A stretch of 64,000 bases of DNA. It comes from Streptantibioticus cattleyicolor NRRL 8057 = DSM 46488. Its GTDB lineage: Bacteria > Actinomycetota > Actinomycetes > Streptomycetales > Streptomycetaceae. Positions 46,902-55,380 of the stretch are shown here, piece by piece. The stretch covers positions 3,348,001 to 3,412,000 of the forward strand of contig NC_017586.1 of NCBI RefSeq assembly GCF_000240165.1, given 5' to 3'. The translations under genes were made by a program, and so were the position numbers. The notes under the pieces were generated by a model, which saw only the letters and a program-made list of their open reading frames with translations, did no database searches and was not told where the DNA came from. Positions within the stretch are counted from its first letter, which is position 1, and every line of letters begins with the position of its first letter.

Positions 46902-48347
46902 TCAGGCGCGGCGGGAGCGCGGCAGGGCGAGGGCGGCACCGGCGGTCGCCACCAGCAGCACGGCGGAGACGAGGACGCTGAGGTGCATGCCGTGGACGAA
47001 GGTGGCGCGCTGGGCGACCAGGGCCCCGAAGGCGGCCACCGCGAGGGCGCCACCGGTCTGCCGTCCGGCGTTGAGCACCCCGCCGGCGAGCCCGGCCCGC
47101 TCCGCGGGGACGTCCCCGAGCATGGCCGCGGTCAGCGACGGCACCGCGAAGCCCAGCCCGACGCCCATCGGCACCAGCAGCAGCGCGGTCAGCAGCCGGG
47201 GGGTGTGCGCGTCCACCGCGAGCAGCGAGAACAGCCCGGCGGCGCAGACCAGTTGGCCGATGGCGATCGGCACCCGCGGACCGAACCGGGCGGCGGCCCG
47301 GGCCGACCCCACGTTGGCCAGCGCCACCAGCGCCGTCATCGGCACGAACATCACCCCGGCGCCGACCGCGGAGAGCCCGAGCACCTGCTGGAAGAAGAGG
47401 CCGACGACGAAGACGGTGCCGTAGAAGGCGGCGTTGACGGCGAAGCCGATCAGCAGCGAGACGCCGACGGTACGGGAGCGGAACAGGCTCAGCGGCACCA
47501 TCGGGTCGGCCACCTTGGCCTCGACGGCGACGAAGGCGGCCATCGCCAGCACCGCCAGCGCCAGCGAGCCGATCACCTGCGGCGAGCCGAAGCCGGCGCC
47601 GCCGCCCTCGATCACCCCGTAGGTCAGCGCGGCCAGCGCGACGACGGCGGCGAGCTGACCGGGCAGGTCGAGCGCGGCGTGGCGGCGCGGCGATGCCGGC
47701 ACCCGGGCCAGCACCAGCAGCGTGACCAGGCCGACCGGCAGGTTGAGGAAGAAGATCGAGGGCCACCCCAGGGAGCTGGTGAGCGCCCCGCCCACCACCG
47801 GCCCGGCCGCGGTGGAGACGGCGCCGCCGACGGTCCACAGCGCGATCGCCCGGGCCCGCTCGGCCGCCTGCGGGTACGCCTGGCGTACCAGGGCGAGCGA
47901 GGAGGGCAGCATCACGGCCGCCGCGGTACCCTGCACGATGCGGGCGCCGATCAGCAGCGACAGCGAGGGGGCCAGGCCGCAGGCGGCGGAGGCCGCGGTG
48001 AAGACGGCGAGGCCGGCGGCGAAGACCCGGTTGGCGCCGAGCCGGTCCGACAGCGCGCCCGCCGACAGCAGCAGCGCGGCGAACATCAGGGTGTAGGCGT
48101 CGACCACCCACTGCAGGCCGGTGGTGGCGCCGCCGAGCGAGCGGCCCATGGCGGGCAGCGCCACGTTGACCGCGGAGGCGTCCAGCCCGATCACGAAGAA
48201 GCCCAGCAGCGCGGCGCCGAGGACGAGGGCGGCCGGGGGCCTGCGCGTCCCGCCGGTGCCGTCCGCCGCCGTGCCCCGCCGGGTGGCCGGGTCCGCCGCC
48301 GTGCCGCCGTGTGTGGCCGGTGTCCGTTGCAGTGTGCTGCCGCCCAT
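46902..48347 (-). CDS. MFS transporter, 14-TM drug-exporter type (DHA2-like)
   Basis: A 481-residue membrane transporter. After a 35-residue Thr/Gly-rich N-terminus, helices follow with the family motifs: GLDASAVNVALPAMGRSLG (TM1), LSDRLGANRVFAAG (motif A region) and ARIVQGTAAAVMLPSSLALV (TM4). About 14 segments can be counted, matching proton-driven exporters of the QacA/EmrB class. It is divergent from an XRE-type regulator across 156 bp with a candidate operator, the classic exporter-regulator layout. Substrate unknown. ATG 48347. Confidence 0.9.
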   Translation of the reverse strand: MGGSTLQRTPATHGGTAADPATRRGTAADGTGGTRRPPAALVLGAALLGFFVIGLDASAVNVALPAMGRSLGGATTGLQWVVDAYTLMFAALLLSAGALSDRLGANRVFAAGLAVFTAASAACGLAPSLSLLIGARIVQGTAAAVMLPSSLALVRQAYPQAAERARAIALWTVGGAVSTAAGPVVGGALTSSLGWPSIFFLNLPVGLVTLLVLARVPASPRRHAALDLPGQLAAVVALAALTYGVIEGGGAGFGSPQVIGSLALAVLAMAAFVAVEAKVADPMVPLSLFRSRTVGVSLLIGFAVNAAFYGTVFVVGLFFQQVLGLSAVGAGVMFVPMTALVALANVGSARAAARFGPRVPIAIGQLVCAAGLFSLLAVDAHTPRLLTALLLVPMGVGLGFAVPSLTAAMLGDVPAERAGLAGGVLNAGRQTGGALAVAAFGALVAQRATFVHGMHLSVLVSAVLLVATAGAALALPRSRRA

Positions 48348-48443
48348 CGGTGTCCTCCCGTTCCCGCCCGGCGTTTCTCACCGGGACGGCACCAGCCTCC
48401 CGGGATCCGGCCGCCGCAGACAGACCGGGAACATCCGGGGAGC

Positions 48444-48466
48444 GCCGTGCCGGGGTGTGGCACGGC
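48444..48466. promoter_or_regulatory. Candidate operator, MFS / XRE regulator
   Basis: GCCGTGCC-GGGGTGT-GGCACGGC is a perfect 8-bp inverted repeat with a 7-bp spacer, 38 bp upstream of the regulator start and 97 bp from the MFS start. A good position for autoregulation. Confidence 0.5.
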
Positions 48467-48503
48467 CCCCCTGCGGGCCACCCGCGCTGGCAGACTGGAA
48501 CGC

Positions 48504-49409
48504 ATGAACGAGCAGAGCGAGTTGGGGCGTTTCCTGCGGGCGATACGGGAACGGACCCGTCCGGCCGACGTGGGCCTCCCGCCCGGCTCGGGGGTCCGCC
48601 GCACCCCCGGTCTGCGCCGCGAGGAGCTGGCGACCCTGGCCGGGGTGAGCATCGACTACTACACCCGGCTGGAGCGCGGCAGGGAGACCCGGCCCAGCCC
48701 CGCCGTCGTCCAGGCGCTCGCCGACGCGCTCCGGCTGGACGACGACGAGCGCGACTACCTCCAGGGGCTGGCCAGCCAGGCGGCGCGGCGGGCCCCGCAG
48801 CCGCGGCGGCGGGCCGCGCGCACCGTGCGCCCGACGCTCCACCTGCTGCTGGAAAGCGTCCGCCCCAACCCCGCCTACGTGGTCAGCCGCACCAACGACC
48901 TGCTGGCCGCCAACCCGGCCGGGATGCGGCTGCTGCACGGCATGGCCGACTGGCCCGCCCGGCAGCGCAACACCATCCGCTACACCTTCCTCCACCCGGC
49001 CGCCCGCACCCTGTGGCCCGACTGGGACGCCAAGGCCAAGGGGTGCGTGGCCCATCTGCGCGCGGTGGCCGGCACCGACCCCGACGACCCCGACCTCGCC
49101 GCGCTCGTCGGCGAACTCCTCGTCAAGAGCCCGGAGTTCGGCAAGCTGTGGGAACGGTACGAGGTGCGCACCATCGGCGACGGCGCCAAGCGCTTCCTCC
49201 ACCCCGAGGTGGGCGACCTGACGCTCTGCCACGAGGTGGTCAACCTCAACCGCACCGACGGCCAGCGCCTGGTGATCTACCTCGCCGAGCCCGGCACCCC
49301 GGACCACGACGCGATGACCCTGCTCGACCTGGCGGTGGACGGGCTGCCGGCCGCCGACGACATGCTGGACGCGGTCACCGGGGCGCAGGACGCGCCGCAC
49401 GGCGGATGA
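48504..49409 (+). CDS. XRE/MmyB-type transcriptional regulator
   Basis: A 301-residue regulator. Its helix-turn-helix (residues ~5-75) includes RRTPGLRREELATLAGVSID and YYTRLERGRETRPSPAV, the signature of MmyB-like proteins. The C-terminal ~200 residues (PAYVVSRTNDLLAANPAG, LHPEVGDLTLCHEVVNLN) form the PAS-like MmyB ligand-binding domain; in this family fatty acids are proposed ligands. It starts at ATG 48504, with GGCAGACTGGAAC upstream. Divergent from the MFS exporter, so it most likely controls it. Ends convergent to the PucR-type gene with a 15-bp gap. Confidence 0.9.
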   Translation: MNEQSELGRFLRAIRERTRPADVGLPPGSGVRRTPGLRREELATLAGVSIDYYTRLERGRETRPSPAVVQALADALRLDDDERDYLQGLASQAARRAPQPRRRAARTVRPTLHLLLESVRPNPAYVVSRTNDLLAANPAGMRLLHGMADWPARQRNTIRYTFLHPAARTLWPDWDAKAKGCVAHLRAVAGTDPDDPDLAALVGELLVKSPEFGKLWERYEVRTIGDGAKRFLHPEVGDLTLCHEVVNLNRTDGQRLVIYLAEPGTPDHDAMTLLDLAVDGLPAADDMLDAVTGAQDAPHGG

Positions 49410-49424
49410 GCGCGGCCGTCCGCG

Positions 49425-50645
49425 TCAGGTGGACGCGGGGGGCCGCCGGCCGCGTTCCAGCAGCCGCAGCGCGCGCACGGTGACCTCGGTGGCGAACCGT
49501 TCGTCCGGGTGGGTCAGCTGGTGGCCGAAGGCCCGGTCGAGCAGGCGCAGCCGGTAGCGCACGGTCTGCGGGTGCACCCCGAGGGCGTCGGCGACCTGGG
49601 CCGCGGTGCCCCGGGTGGTCAGCCAGGTGCGCAAGGTGTCCAGCAGCCGGGCGCGCTGGGTGGGGGTGAGCCCGGTGAGCGGGGCGAGGTACTTGCGGGC
49701 GAGCTGGTCGATCAGGGCCGGGTCGCCCAGCAGCCACAGCGACAGCAGATGGTCCTCGGCGTGGACCAGCGGCGCGTCGCCGATCACCCCGGACTCGGCC
49801 AGCGCCAGGGTGTGGCGGGCCCAGCGCAGCGAGTGGGCCGCCTCGCCGAGCGCGGTGGTCAGCCCCACCGCGGCCCGGCAGCCCCGCAGCGCCGTCTCCA
49901 GCGCGGCACGGCGGCCGTCGGCCAGCGGGCCGGGGACGAGCAGGTGGGGTTCGGAGCCGGTGAGGTCGACCAGGACGTCGTGGTCGAGCGCGGTGCGGTC
50001 GGGCTGGGCGCCGGGGGCGAGCGCGACCAGGGTGACCTCGTCGGGGAGGCGCCAGCCGGCGTGGTCGGCCAGTTCGGACAGGGCGCGGCGGGAGACCGCG
50101 GGGCCGCTGAGGATGCGCCGCAGCAGCCGTCTTCGGCGGTTGTCCGGGACCTCGCCGAGTTCCGCCATGGCCTGCTGGTAGCCGGCCCGGGAGAGCTCCA
50201 CCATCTCGCCGAGGTAGCCGAAGAGGGCGTCGGCGAAGGCCAGGATCACGGTGGCCGACAGGTTGTGCCGCCGCCCGACCGTCCTGGCCCGGCGTAACGC
50301 CACCTGGCAGCCGATGCGGTAGGCGGTGTGCAGGTTGTCCAGGCTGCGCCCCTCGTACGCCTCGAAGCGGCCGAACTGCTGGCAGATGTCGTCGCGCAGC
50401 GCGGTGGTGGCGGTGGGGGCGGCGATCTGGTCGACGAAGGTGGCGATGTTCTGCTCGATGCCCACCCGGATGATCCGGCCGTAGGGCCCGTCGAACAGCG
50501 GCGCGTACTCCGGCACGGCGGCGGCGATCTCGGCGGTCATCTCCCGCCACAGGCTGGGCAGTTCGGGCCGGATCATGGCGGCCAGCTCACGGGGCAACGG
50601 ACCGATCGGCTCGACCCGTTCGGGGCGCCGCTTGGTCTCGGTCAC
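49425..50645 (-). CDS. PucR/CdaR-type transcriptional regulator
   Basis: A 406-residue protein with the actinobacterial layout of PucR-like regulators: an N-terminal helical domain (ELAAMIRPELPSLWREMTAE, GRSLDNLHTAYRIGCQVALR), a GGDEF-like middle (VLVDLTGSEPHLLVPGP), and a C-terminal helix-turn-helix of the HTH_30 type (TWLTTRGTAAQVADALGVHP, QTVRYRLRLLDRAFG). The GTG 50645 start lies 5 nt after GGGGGG; longer readings go into the regulatory region. The inverted repeat at 50665-50686 just upstream fits autoregulation. It is divergent from the secreted protein and the Mce region and may control them; this is inference. Confidence 0.85.
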   Translation of the reverse strand: MTETKRRPERVEPIGPLPRELAAMIRPELPSLWREMTAEIAAAVPEYAPLFDGPYGRIIRVGIEQNIATFVDQIAAPTATTALRDDICQQFGRFEAYEGRSLDNLHTAYRIGCQVALRRARTVGRRHNLSATVILAFADALFGYLGEMVELSRAGYQQAMAELGEVPDNRRRRLLRRILSGPAVSRRALSELADHAGWRLPDEVTLVALAPGAQPDRTALDHDVLVDLTGSEPHLLVPGPLADGRRAALETALRGCRAAVGLTTALGEAAHSLRWARHTLALAESGVIGDAPLVHAEDHLLSLWLLGDPALIDQLARKYLAPLTGLTPTQRARLLDTLRTWLTTRGTAAQVADALGVHPQTVRYRLRLLDRAFGHQLTHPDERFATEVTVRALRLLERGRRPPAST

Positions 50646-51087
50646 ACCATCCCCCCTCACGTGGCACCGGTCGGTTGTCACCGGTGTGAGGACTCCTCGC
50701 GCCATCGGCACGTCATGGCTGGCTGAAACATAGACCACCCGGCTCCGGAACGCAGCAGCCGGGAACCGAAACATTCCCCGCGGTACGCACCGGCCCCGCG
50801 CGCCCCTGACGTCCCGGGGGGTGGAAAACCACTCACTTCCGTATGACGCGCCACCGAATTCTGTTGCGCCGCTCATAAGAAAGAACTCGGTGCCCGGTTC
50901 CCCGGTCGAATCTGGAACCCGAGTATTGCGGCGCTGGGTTACCCATGCGTAACGTCGTTTTTCGCGAAGGGCAGCCGATGGGATTCGGTGCCACGTTCCA
51001 GGTAGTGAGTCGCAACCGGAATGCCACCTGCGGGTGACGCCTATTTCGGTTTGTCGGGTACGTCAGCTCCCAGGAAAGGATCAGCCC
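50646..51087. promoter_or_regulatory. 442-bp divergent regulatory region with several inverted repeats
   Basis: No gene. Inverted repeats: CACCGGT/ACCGGTG (50665-50686, spacer 8), GTGG-AAAA-CCAC (50821-50832), GGTTCC/GGAACC (50896-50919, spacer 12) and GTTAC-CCATGC-GTAAC (50938-50953). The 50840-51010 part is less GC-rich than the genes around it, as for a promoter region. The last two repeats are 135-190 bp upstream of the secreted protein's start. Confidence 0.5.
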
Positions 51088-51714
51088 GTGCGCAAGATGA
51101 CCAAGAGCGCCTTGGTGGCCGCCGCGGTGGCCGCGTCGGCGGGCCTCGCCATGTCCCCCGCCTCGGCCTCGACCACCGCGACGTGGACGGTGACCCCCGG
51201 TGGGGCGTTCACCGCGACCGCCTCGTCGCCGACCCTGACCGACAACAGCACCGGAACGCAGCTGAGTTGCACCTCGTCCGCCGCGAGCGGCACGCTGAAA
51301 AGCGGTTCCGGGCTCTCCGGCACCGGATTGGCGAGCGTCAATTCGGTGAGCTGGAACAGCTGTGTCGGCCCGCTCGGCATCACCTTCACGGTGACCGCGA
51401 AGAACACCCCGTGGTCGCTCAACGGAACCTCGTACAACTCCTCGACGGGCGTCACCACCGGCACCCTCACCGGCGTCGAGGCGCACATCAGCGGCTCCGG
51501 CTGCACCGCCGACTTCGGCAGCACCAGCGCCACCACCCCGGCCACCCTGACCGGCAGCTACTCCAACTCCACCCACACGCTGTCCATCAGCGGCGGCAAC
51601 CTGACGGCGTACAACGTCTCCGGGCTGTGCCTCGGGCTGCTGAACAGCGGCGACTCCGTCACCTACCAGGCCGACTACGTTCTCAACGGGTCCCAGACCG
51701 TCACCTCGCCCTGA
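51088..51714 (+). CDS. Secreted Ser/Thr/Gly-rich protein
   Basis: A 208-residue exported protein. A signal peptide (MRKMTKSALVAAAVAASAGLAM, cleaved near SASA, residue 27) precedes a beta-rich domain rich in Ser, Thr and Gly (TWTVTPGGAFTATASSPTLT) with four Cys that could form two disulfides (LSCTSS, WNSCVG, GSGCTAD, GLCLG). No family recognised. It starts at GTG 51088 behind AGGAAAGGA. The gene is followed by a perfect terminator, so it is separate from the Mce operon although the location suggests a related envelope role. Confidence 0.7.
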   Translation: MRKMTKSALVAAAVAASAGLAMSPASASTTATWTVTPGGAFTATASSPTLTDNSTGTQLSCTSSAASGTLKSGSGLSGTGLASVNSVSWNSCVGPLGITFTVTAKNTPWSLNGTSYNSSTGVTTGTLTGVEAHISGSGCTADFGSTSATTPATLTGSYSNSTHTLSISGGNLTAYNVSGLCLGLLNSGDSVTYQADYVLNGSQTVTSP

Positions 51715-51728
51715 CGTGACGGCGTCCC

Positions 51729-51758
51729 CGGCCCCGGTCCGCCCGCGGACCGGGGCCG
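51729..51758 (+). terminator. Terminator of the secreted-protein gene
   Basis: Perfect 13-bp stem CGGCCCCGGTCCG (51729-51741) / CGGACCGGGGCCG (51746-51758) with a 4-nt loop, 15 bp after the stop. Confidence 0.8.
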
Positions 51759-51877
51759 GCGGTGGCCGGCCGTCCGCCGAATACGCAAGGGAATACGAGA
51801 TTCCGGCCGGGATCTGTCAATCGGTGACAAGAAATCCAGCGCCACCGGATCGGTGCGCAATTCCTGCGCGCGATCAC

Positions 51878-51907
51878 TTGTCCTGGCTTGTTACCCGACC
51901 GTAGTGT
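51878..51907 (+). promoter_or_regulatory. Candidate promoter of the Mce region
   Basis: TTGTCC (51878-51883) and TAGTGT (51902-51907), 18 bp apart, fit the Streptomyces housekeeping consensus (TTGACN/TAGNNT). Transcription would start about 65 nt before the secreted-protein ATG at 51981 and could run into the whole Mce operon. Confidence 0.5.
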
Positions 51908-51980
51908 CCTGCGCCCGAAGAGATGTCCGGCCCGCTTGGCCCGGCACGACCGGCGCGGAACGGCCCGAGGAGGCCAGCGA

Positions 51981-53549
51981 ATGACAGGTGGCGCCCTGCG
52001 GTGGTCCGACGGCGCCCGGCGGGCCCGGCGGCCGGCCGCGGTGGCCGTGGCCATCGCCCTGGCCGGGGTGCTCCCGGGCACCGGCTCGGCCGCCGGCGGC
52101 ACGGAGCCGGCGCTGACGGTGGCCTACTCCTGCGCCACCCCCACGGCCACCGCCGACGCCGAGGTCACCCTCGCGCAGAGCTACCCTGCCACCGGCACCG
52201 CCGGCCACGCCATCCAACCCGGACCGCTGACCGCCCGGGTCACCCTCGGCCACGCCACCGCCGCCTGGCTGCCCGCCGGAACCGTCCAGGTCACCGCCAC
52301 CGCGACGCTGACCGCCCACGTCACGCAAGGGCCCGCGCGCGCCGACGCCACCTGGCCGGGGCTGGCCGCGCCGCCCGTCACCGTCCCCGCCGACGGCGAC
52401 CTGACCCTCGCCGCCACCGGTGCGGTGACCCCGGTGACGGTGGACGGCACCGGCGAGGTGGCCTTCGACGCCGGGACGCTCACCCTGGCGCTGCGCACCC
52501 AGCGGGCCGACGCCACCGCGACCACGCCCGCCTCGGTGACCGCCGCCTGCACCCCGAAGCCGGGGCAGGACACCCGGCTCGGCACCGTCCCGGTACCGCC
52601 GGCCACCGGACCCTCCGCGCCGCCGACCGCCGGCCCCTCCGGCACCCCGGCCACCCCGGCGCCCTCCGGGACCCCCGCCCCGGGCACCGCCCACCGACGG
52701 CACGCCATCGAGGTGGCCCGTCCGGCCGATGACGGCGACGGGCTGTGCCCGCCCGCGCCCACCGACCCGCCGGACCCCGCACGGCTGCCGAAGCCGCCCA
52801 CCGGGGCGATCGTGCTCCCCGCCCCCGGCGCCCCGCCACTGCCGGTCACCGCCGGCTGCGCCTACGTCGCCGGCTACGCCAACGTCCGCAAACTCGACGG
52901 CGCCGCCCTCATCAACGACCCGCACCGGCACCCCGCGCTCGCCCGGGTCAGCATGGGCGTACGCCGCGTGCTGCGGCTCCACGCGCCACCGGGCGAACAG
53001 CCCTACATCGAGTACGACTCGGTGGCCGCGCTGAAGCTCCCGCCCGCCGACACCACGTTCCTGACCTACGGCTTCATGCCCACCACCGCCACCATGGAAC
53101 TGGTGCCGGACGGCCCGATGACGATCGTGCAGACCGGCTACCCGTTCTTCAAGCAGCCCACCTTGACCACCATCGGCGGCTACCAGACGATCCGCCTGCG
53201 CGACGTGCGGGTCAACGGCACCCCGCTGGACGTCGGCCCCGACTGCCGCACCGTCCGCCCCGTCGACGTGGTGCTCCACGGCCGCCAGGACGCCTACCTG
53301 CCCGGCGGCGGCGACGGCAAGCCGGACTACACCATCCAGACCGGCGGACCGCTGGCCGCGAAAGACCTGGTCATCCCGGCCTTCACCGGCTGCGGGGCGC
53401 ACGGCGAGAACCTCGACGCGCTCTTCACCGCCGCCATCTCCGGCTCCGGCAACTCGCTCAACTTCGTCCAGGGCCCGCTGTGCGTCCCCACCGACGACCC
53501 CAGCCAGCGGGCCTGCCCCGCGCCGCTGCCGCAACTGCCGCACCACTGA
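51981..53549 (+). CDS. Large secreted protein, Mce-linked (DUF6801-like N-terminus)
   Basis: A 522-residue exported protein. A signal peptide (RRPAAVAVAIALAGVLPG, cleaved near residue 36) precedes a beta-sandwich-like domain (residues ~40-195, LTVAYSCATPTATADAEVTL) that resembles what I remember as DUF6801; this is recollection. A Pro/Ala/Thr linker (about residues 210-240) and a second domain of ~270 residues follow, with GCAYVAGYANVRKLDGAALI and paired Cys. ATG 51981 follows GAGGAGG. It ends 24 bp before the Mce ATPase, so it is probably its operon leader and may bind the lipid outside the cell. Confidence 0.7.
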   Translation: MTGGALRWSDGARRARRPAAVAVAIALAGVLPGTGSAAGGTEPALTVAYSCATPTATADAEVTLAQSYPATGTAGHAIQPGPLTARVTLGHATAAWLPAGTVQVTATATLTAHVTQGPARADATWPGLAAPPVTVPADGDLTLAATGAVTPVTVDGTGEVAFDAGTLTLALRTQRADATATTPASVTAACTPKPGQDTRLGTVPVPPATGPSAPPTAGPSGTPATPAPSGTPAPGTAHRRHAIEVARPADDGDGLCPPAPTDPPDPARLPKPPTGAIVLPAPGAPPLPVTAGCAYVAGYANVRKLDGAALINDPHRHPALARVSMGVRRVLRLHAPPGEQPYIEYDSVAALKLPPADTTFLTYGFMPTTATMELVPDGPMTIVQTGYPFFKQPTLTTIGGYQTIRLRDVRVNGTPLDVGPDCRTVRPVDVVLHGRQDAYLPGGGDGKPDYTIQTGGPLAAKDLVIPAFTGCGAHGENLDALFTAAISGSGNSLNFVQGPLCVPTDDPSQRACPAPLPQLPHH

Positions 53550-53573
53550 CGGACAAGCCCACCGGGAGGTGAG

Positions 53574-54554
53574 ATGGGAATCGAAGTAGTCGTCGAGGGG
53601 CTGACCAAGTCCTTCGGCAGCCAGAACGTATGGCAGGACGTCACCCTCACCCTGCCGCCCGGCGAGGTCAGCGTGATGCTCGGCCCCTCCGGCACCGGCA
53701 AGACCGTCTTCCTCAAGTCACTGATCGGGCTGCTCAAGCCGGAGCGCGGCCGGGTGCTGGTGGACGGCGTGGACATGGTGGGCGGCCGGGAACGCGACAT
53801 CTACGAGGCACGCAAGAAGTTCGGCCTGATGTTCCAGGACGGCGCCCTCTTCGGGTCGATGTCGCTCTACGACAACATCGCCTTCCCGCTGCGCGAGCAC
53901 ACCCGCAAGACGGAGTCGGAGATCCGCCGCATCGTGATGGAACGCATCGAGACGGTCGGACTCCTCGGCGACGAGGGCAAACTGCCCGGCGAGATCTCCG
54001 GCGGCATGCGCAAACGCGCCGGCCTCGCCCGCGCCCTCGTGCTCGACCCGCAGATCATCCTGTGCGACGAACCCGACTCCGGACTCGACCCGGTGCGCAC
54101 CTCGTACCTGTCGCAACTGCTGATCGACCTCAACGCGCAGACCGACGCGACGATGCTCATCGTCACCCACAACCTCGAGATCGCCGCCACCGTGCCGGAC
54201 AACATGGGCATGCTCTTCCGGCGCAACCTGGTCACCTTCGGCCCCCGGGAAGCGCTGCTGACCAGCGAGGAACCGGTGGTACGGCAGTTCCTGACCGGGC
54301 ACCAGGCCGGGCCGATCGGGATGTCGGAGGAGAAGGACGAGGCCACCCTCGCCGAGGAGGAGGCGAGCGGGGCCGCCGCCGGCGTCGCGCCGCGTGGCAT
54401 CGTCCCGCAGTTGCAGCCCTCGCCGGGGCTGCCCGCCCGGCAGGCGGTGGTGCGGCGCCGGGCCCGGCTGCTGGCGATGTGGGACACCTTCCCGCCCGCC
54501 ACCCGGGAGGCCATCGGTGCCGGGCCGGCCGCGTCCCAGGGGGGACCGGCATGA
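53574..54554 (+). CDS. mceG: Mce/Mkl-type ABC ATPase (MceG)
   Basis: A 326-residue ATPase that energises Mce lipid importers. Walker A GPSGTGKTVFLKSL, Q-loop MFQDGALFGSMSLYDN, signature ISGGMRKRAGLARA, Walker B IILCDEPDSGLDP and H-loop IVTHNLE are intact and match Mkl/MlaF. The ~85-residue C-terminal extension after the core (MSEEKDEATLAEEEASG onward) is acidic then Pro-rich, as in mycobacterial MceG. ATG 53574 follows GGGAGGTGAG. It overlaps yrbE by 4 nt. Unlike mycobacteria, where mceG is unlinked, here it heads the operon. Confidence 0.95.
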   Translation: MGIEVVVEGLTKSFGSQNVWQDVTLTLPPGEVSVMLGPSGTGKTVFLKSLIGLLKPERGRVLVDGVDMVGGRERDIYEARKKFGLMFQDGALFGSMSLYDNIAFPLREHTRKTESEIRRIVMERIETVGLLGDEGKLPGEISGGMRKRAGLARALVLDPQIILCDEPDSGLDPVRTSYLSQLLIDLNAQTDATMLIVTHNLEIAATVPDNMGMLFRRNLVTFGPREALLTSEEPVVRQFLTGHQAGPIGMSEEKDEATLAEEEASGAAAGVAPRGIVPQLQPSPGLPARQAVVRRRARLLAMWDTFPPATREAIGAGPAASQGGPA

Positions 54555-55378
54555 GCCGTACGGCACCCGCGCCCGCCGGGGAGGCGGCGCCGCCCCGGCC
54601 GCGCCGCCGGATACCCGGGCTCGGCGCGCTGCGGGAGTCCGGGCGGCTGTTCGCGCTGGCCGGGACGACGGTGCGGGAGGCGTTCCGCCGCCCGTTCCAG
54701 ACCCGGGAGCTGATCGAGCAGTTCTGGTTCGTGGCCGCGGTGACGATCCTGCCGGCCGCGCTGGTCTCCATCCCGTTCGGCGCCGTCATCGCGCTGCAAG
54801 TGGGCTCGCTGGCCCAGCAGTTGGGGGCGCAGTCGTTCACCGGCGGGGCGAGTGTGCTGGCGGTGATCCAGCAGGCCAGCCCGCTGATCGTGGCGCTGCT
54901 GATCGCGGGCGCGGGCGGCTCGGCGATCTGCGCCGACCTCGGCTCGCGCACCATCCGCGAGGAGCTGGAGGCGATGGAGGTGATGGGCGTCTCGCCCGTC
55001 CAGCGGCTGGTGGTGCCCCGGGTGCTCGCCTGCATGCTGGTGGCCGTCCTGCTCAACGGGCTGGTGTCGGTGGTCGGCACGCTCGGCGGCTACTTCTTCA
55101 ACGTCATGCTCCAGCACGGCACCCCGGGCGCCTACCTGTCGAGCTTCTCCGCCCTGGCCCAGCTCCCCGACCTGTACATCAGCGAGATCAAGGCGGTGGT
55201 CTTCGGCTTCATCGCCGGGGTGGTCGCCGCCTACCGGGGGCTCAACCCGCGCGGCGGCCCCAAGGGCGTCGGCGACGTGGTCAACCAGTCCGTGGTCATC
55301 ACCTTCCTGCTGCTGTTCGTGGTGAACGTCGTGCTCACCGCGATCTACCTCCAGCTCGTGCCGCAGAAGGGGGCCTGA
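54551..55378 (+). CDS. yrbEA: YrbE/MlaE-type permease A of the Mce importer
   Basis: A 275-residue integral membrane protein of the MlaE family. About five or six helices; the conserved coupling-helix region IREELEAMEVMGVSPVQRLVVP contacts the ATPase. The N-terminal amphipathic helix region FRRPFQTRELIEQFWFVAA is family-like. Starts ATG 54551, overlapping the MceG stop by 4 nt. With YrbEB it forms the inner-membrane channel through which lipid enters from the Mce tube. Confidence 0.95.
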   Translation: MSRTAPAPAGEAAPPRPRRRIPGLGALRESGRLFALAGTTVREAFRRPFQTRELIEQFWFVAAVTILPAALVSIPFGAVIALQVGSLAQQLGAQSFTGGASVLAVIQQASPLIVALLIAGAGGSAICADLGSRTIREELEAMEVMGVSPVQRLVVPRVLACMLVAVLLNGLVSVVGTLGGYFFNVMLQHGTPGAYLSSFSALAQLPDLYISEIKAVVFGFIAGVVAAYRGLNPRGGPKGVGDVVNQSVVITFLLLFVVNVVLTAIYLQLVPQKGA

Positions 55379-55380
55379 GG

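Noticed and set aside
44328-48347. P450s plus MFS exporter as a biosynthetic cluster
   Set aside because: No core synthase, ligase or terpene cyclase is present; one P450 belongs to the conservon and the MFS gene has its own divergent regulator.
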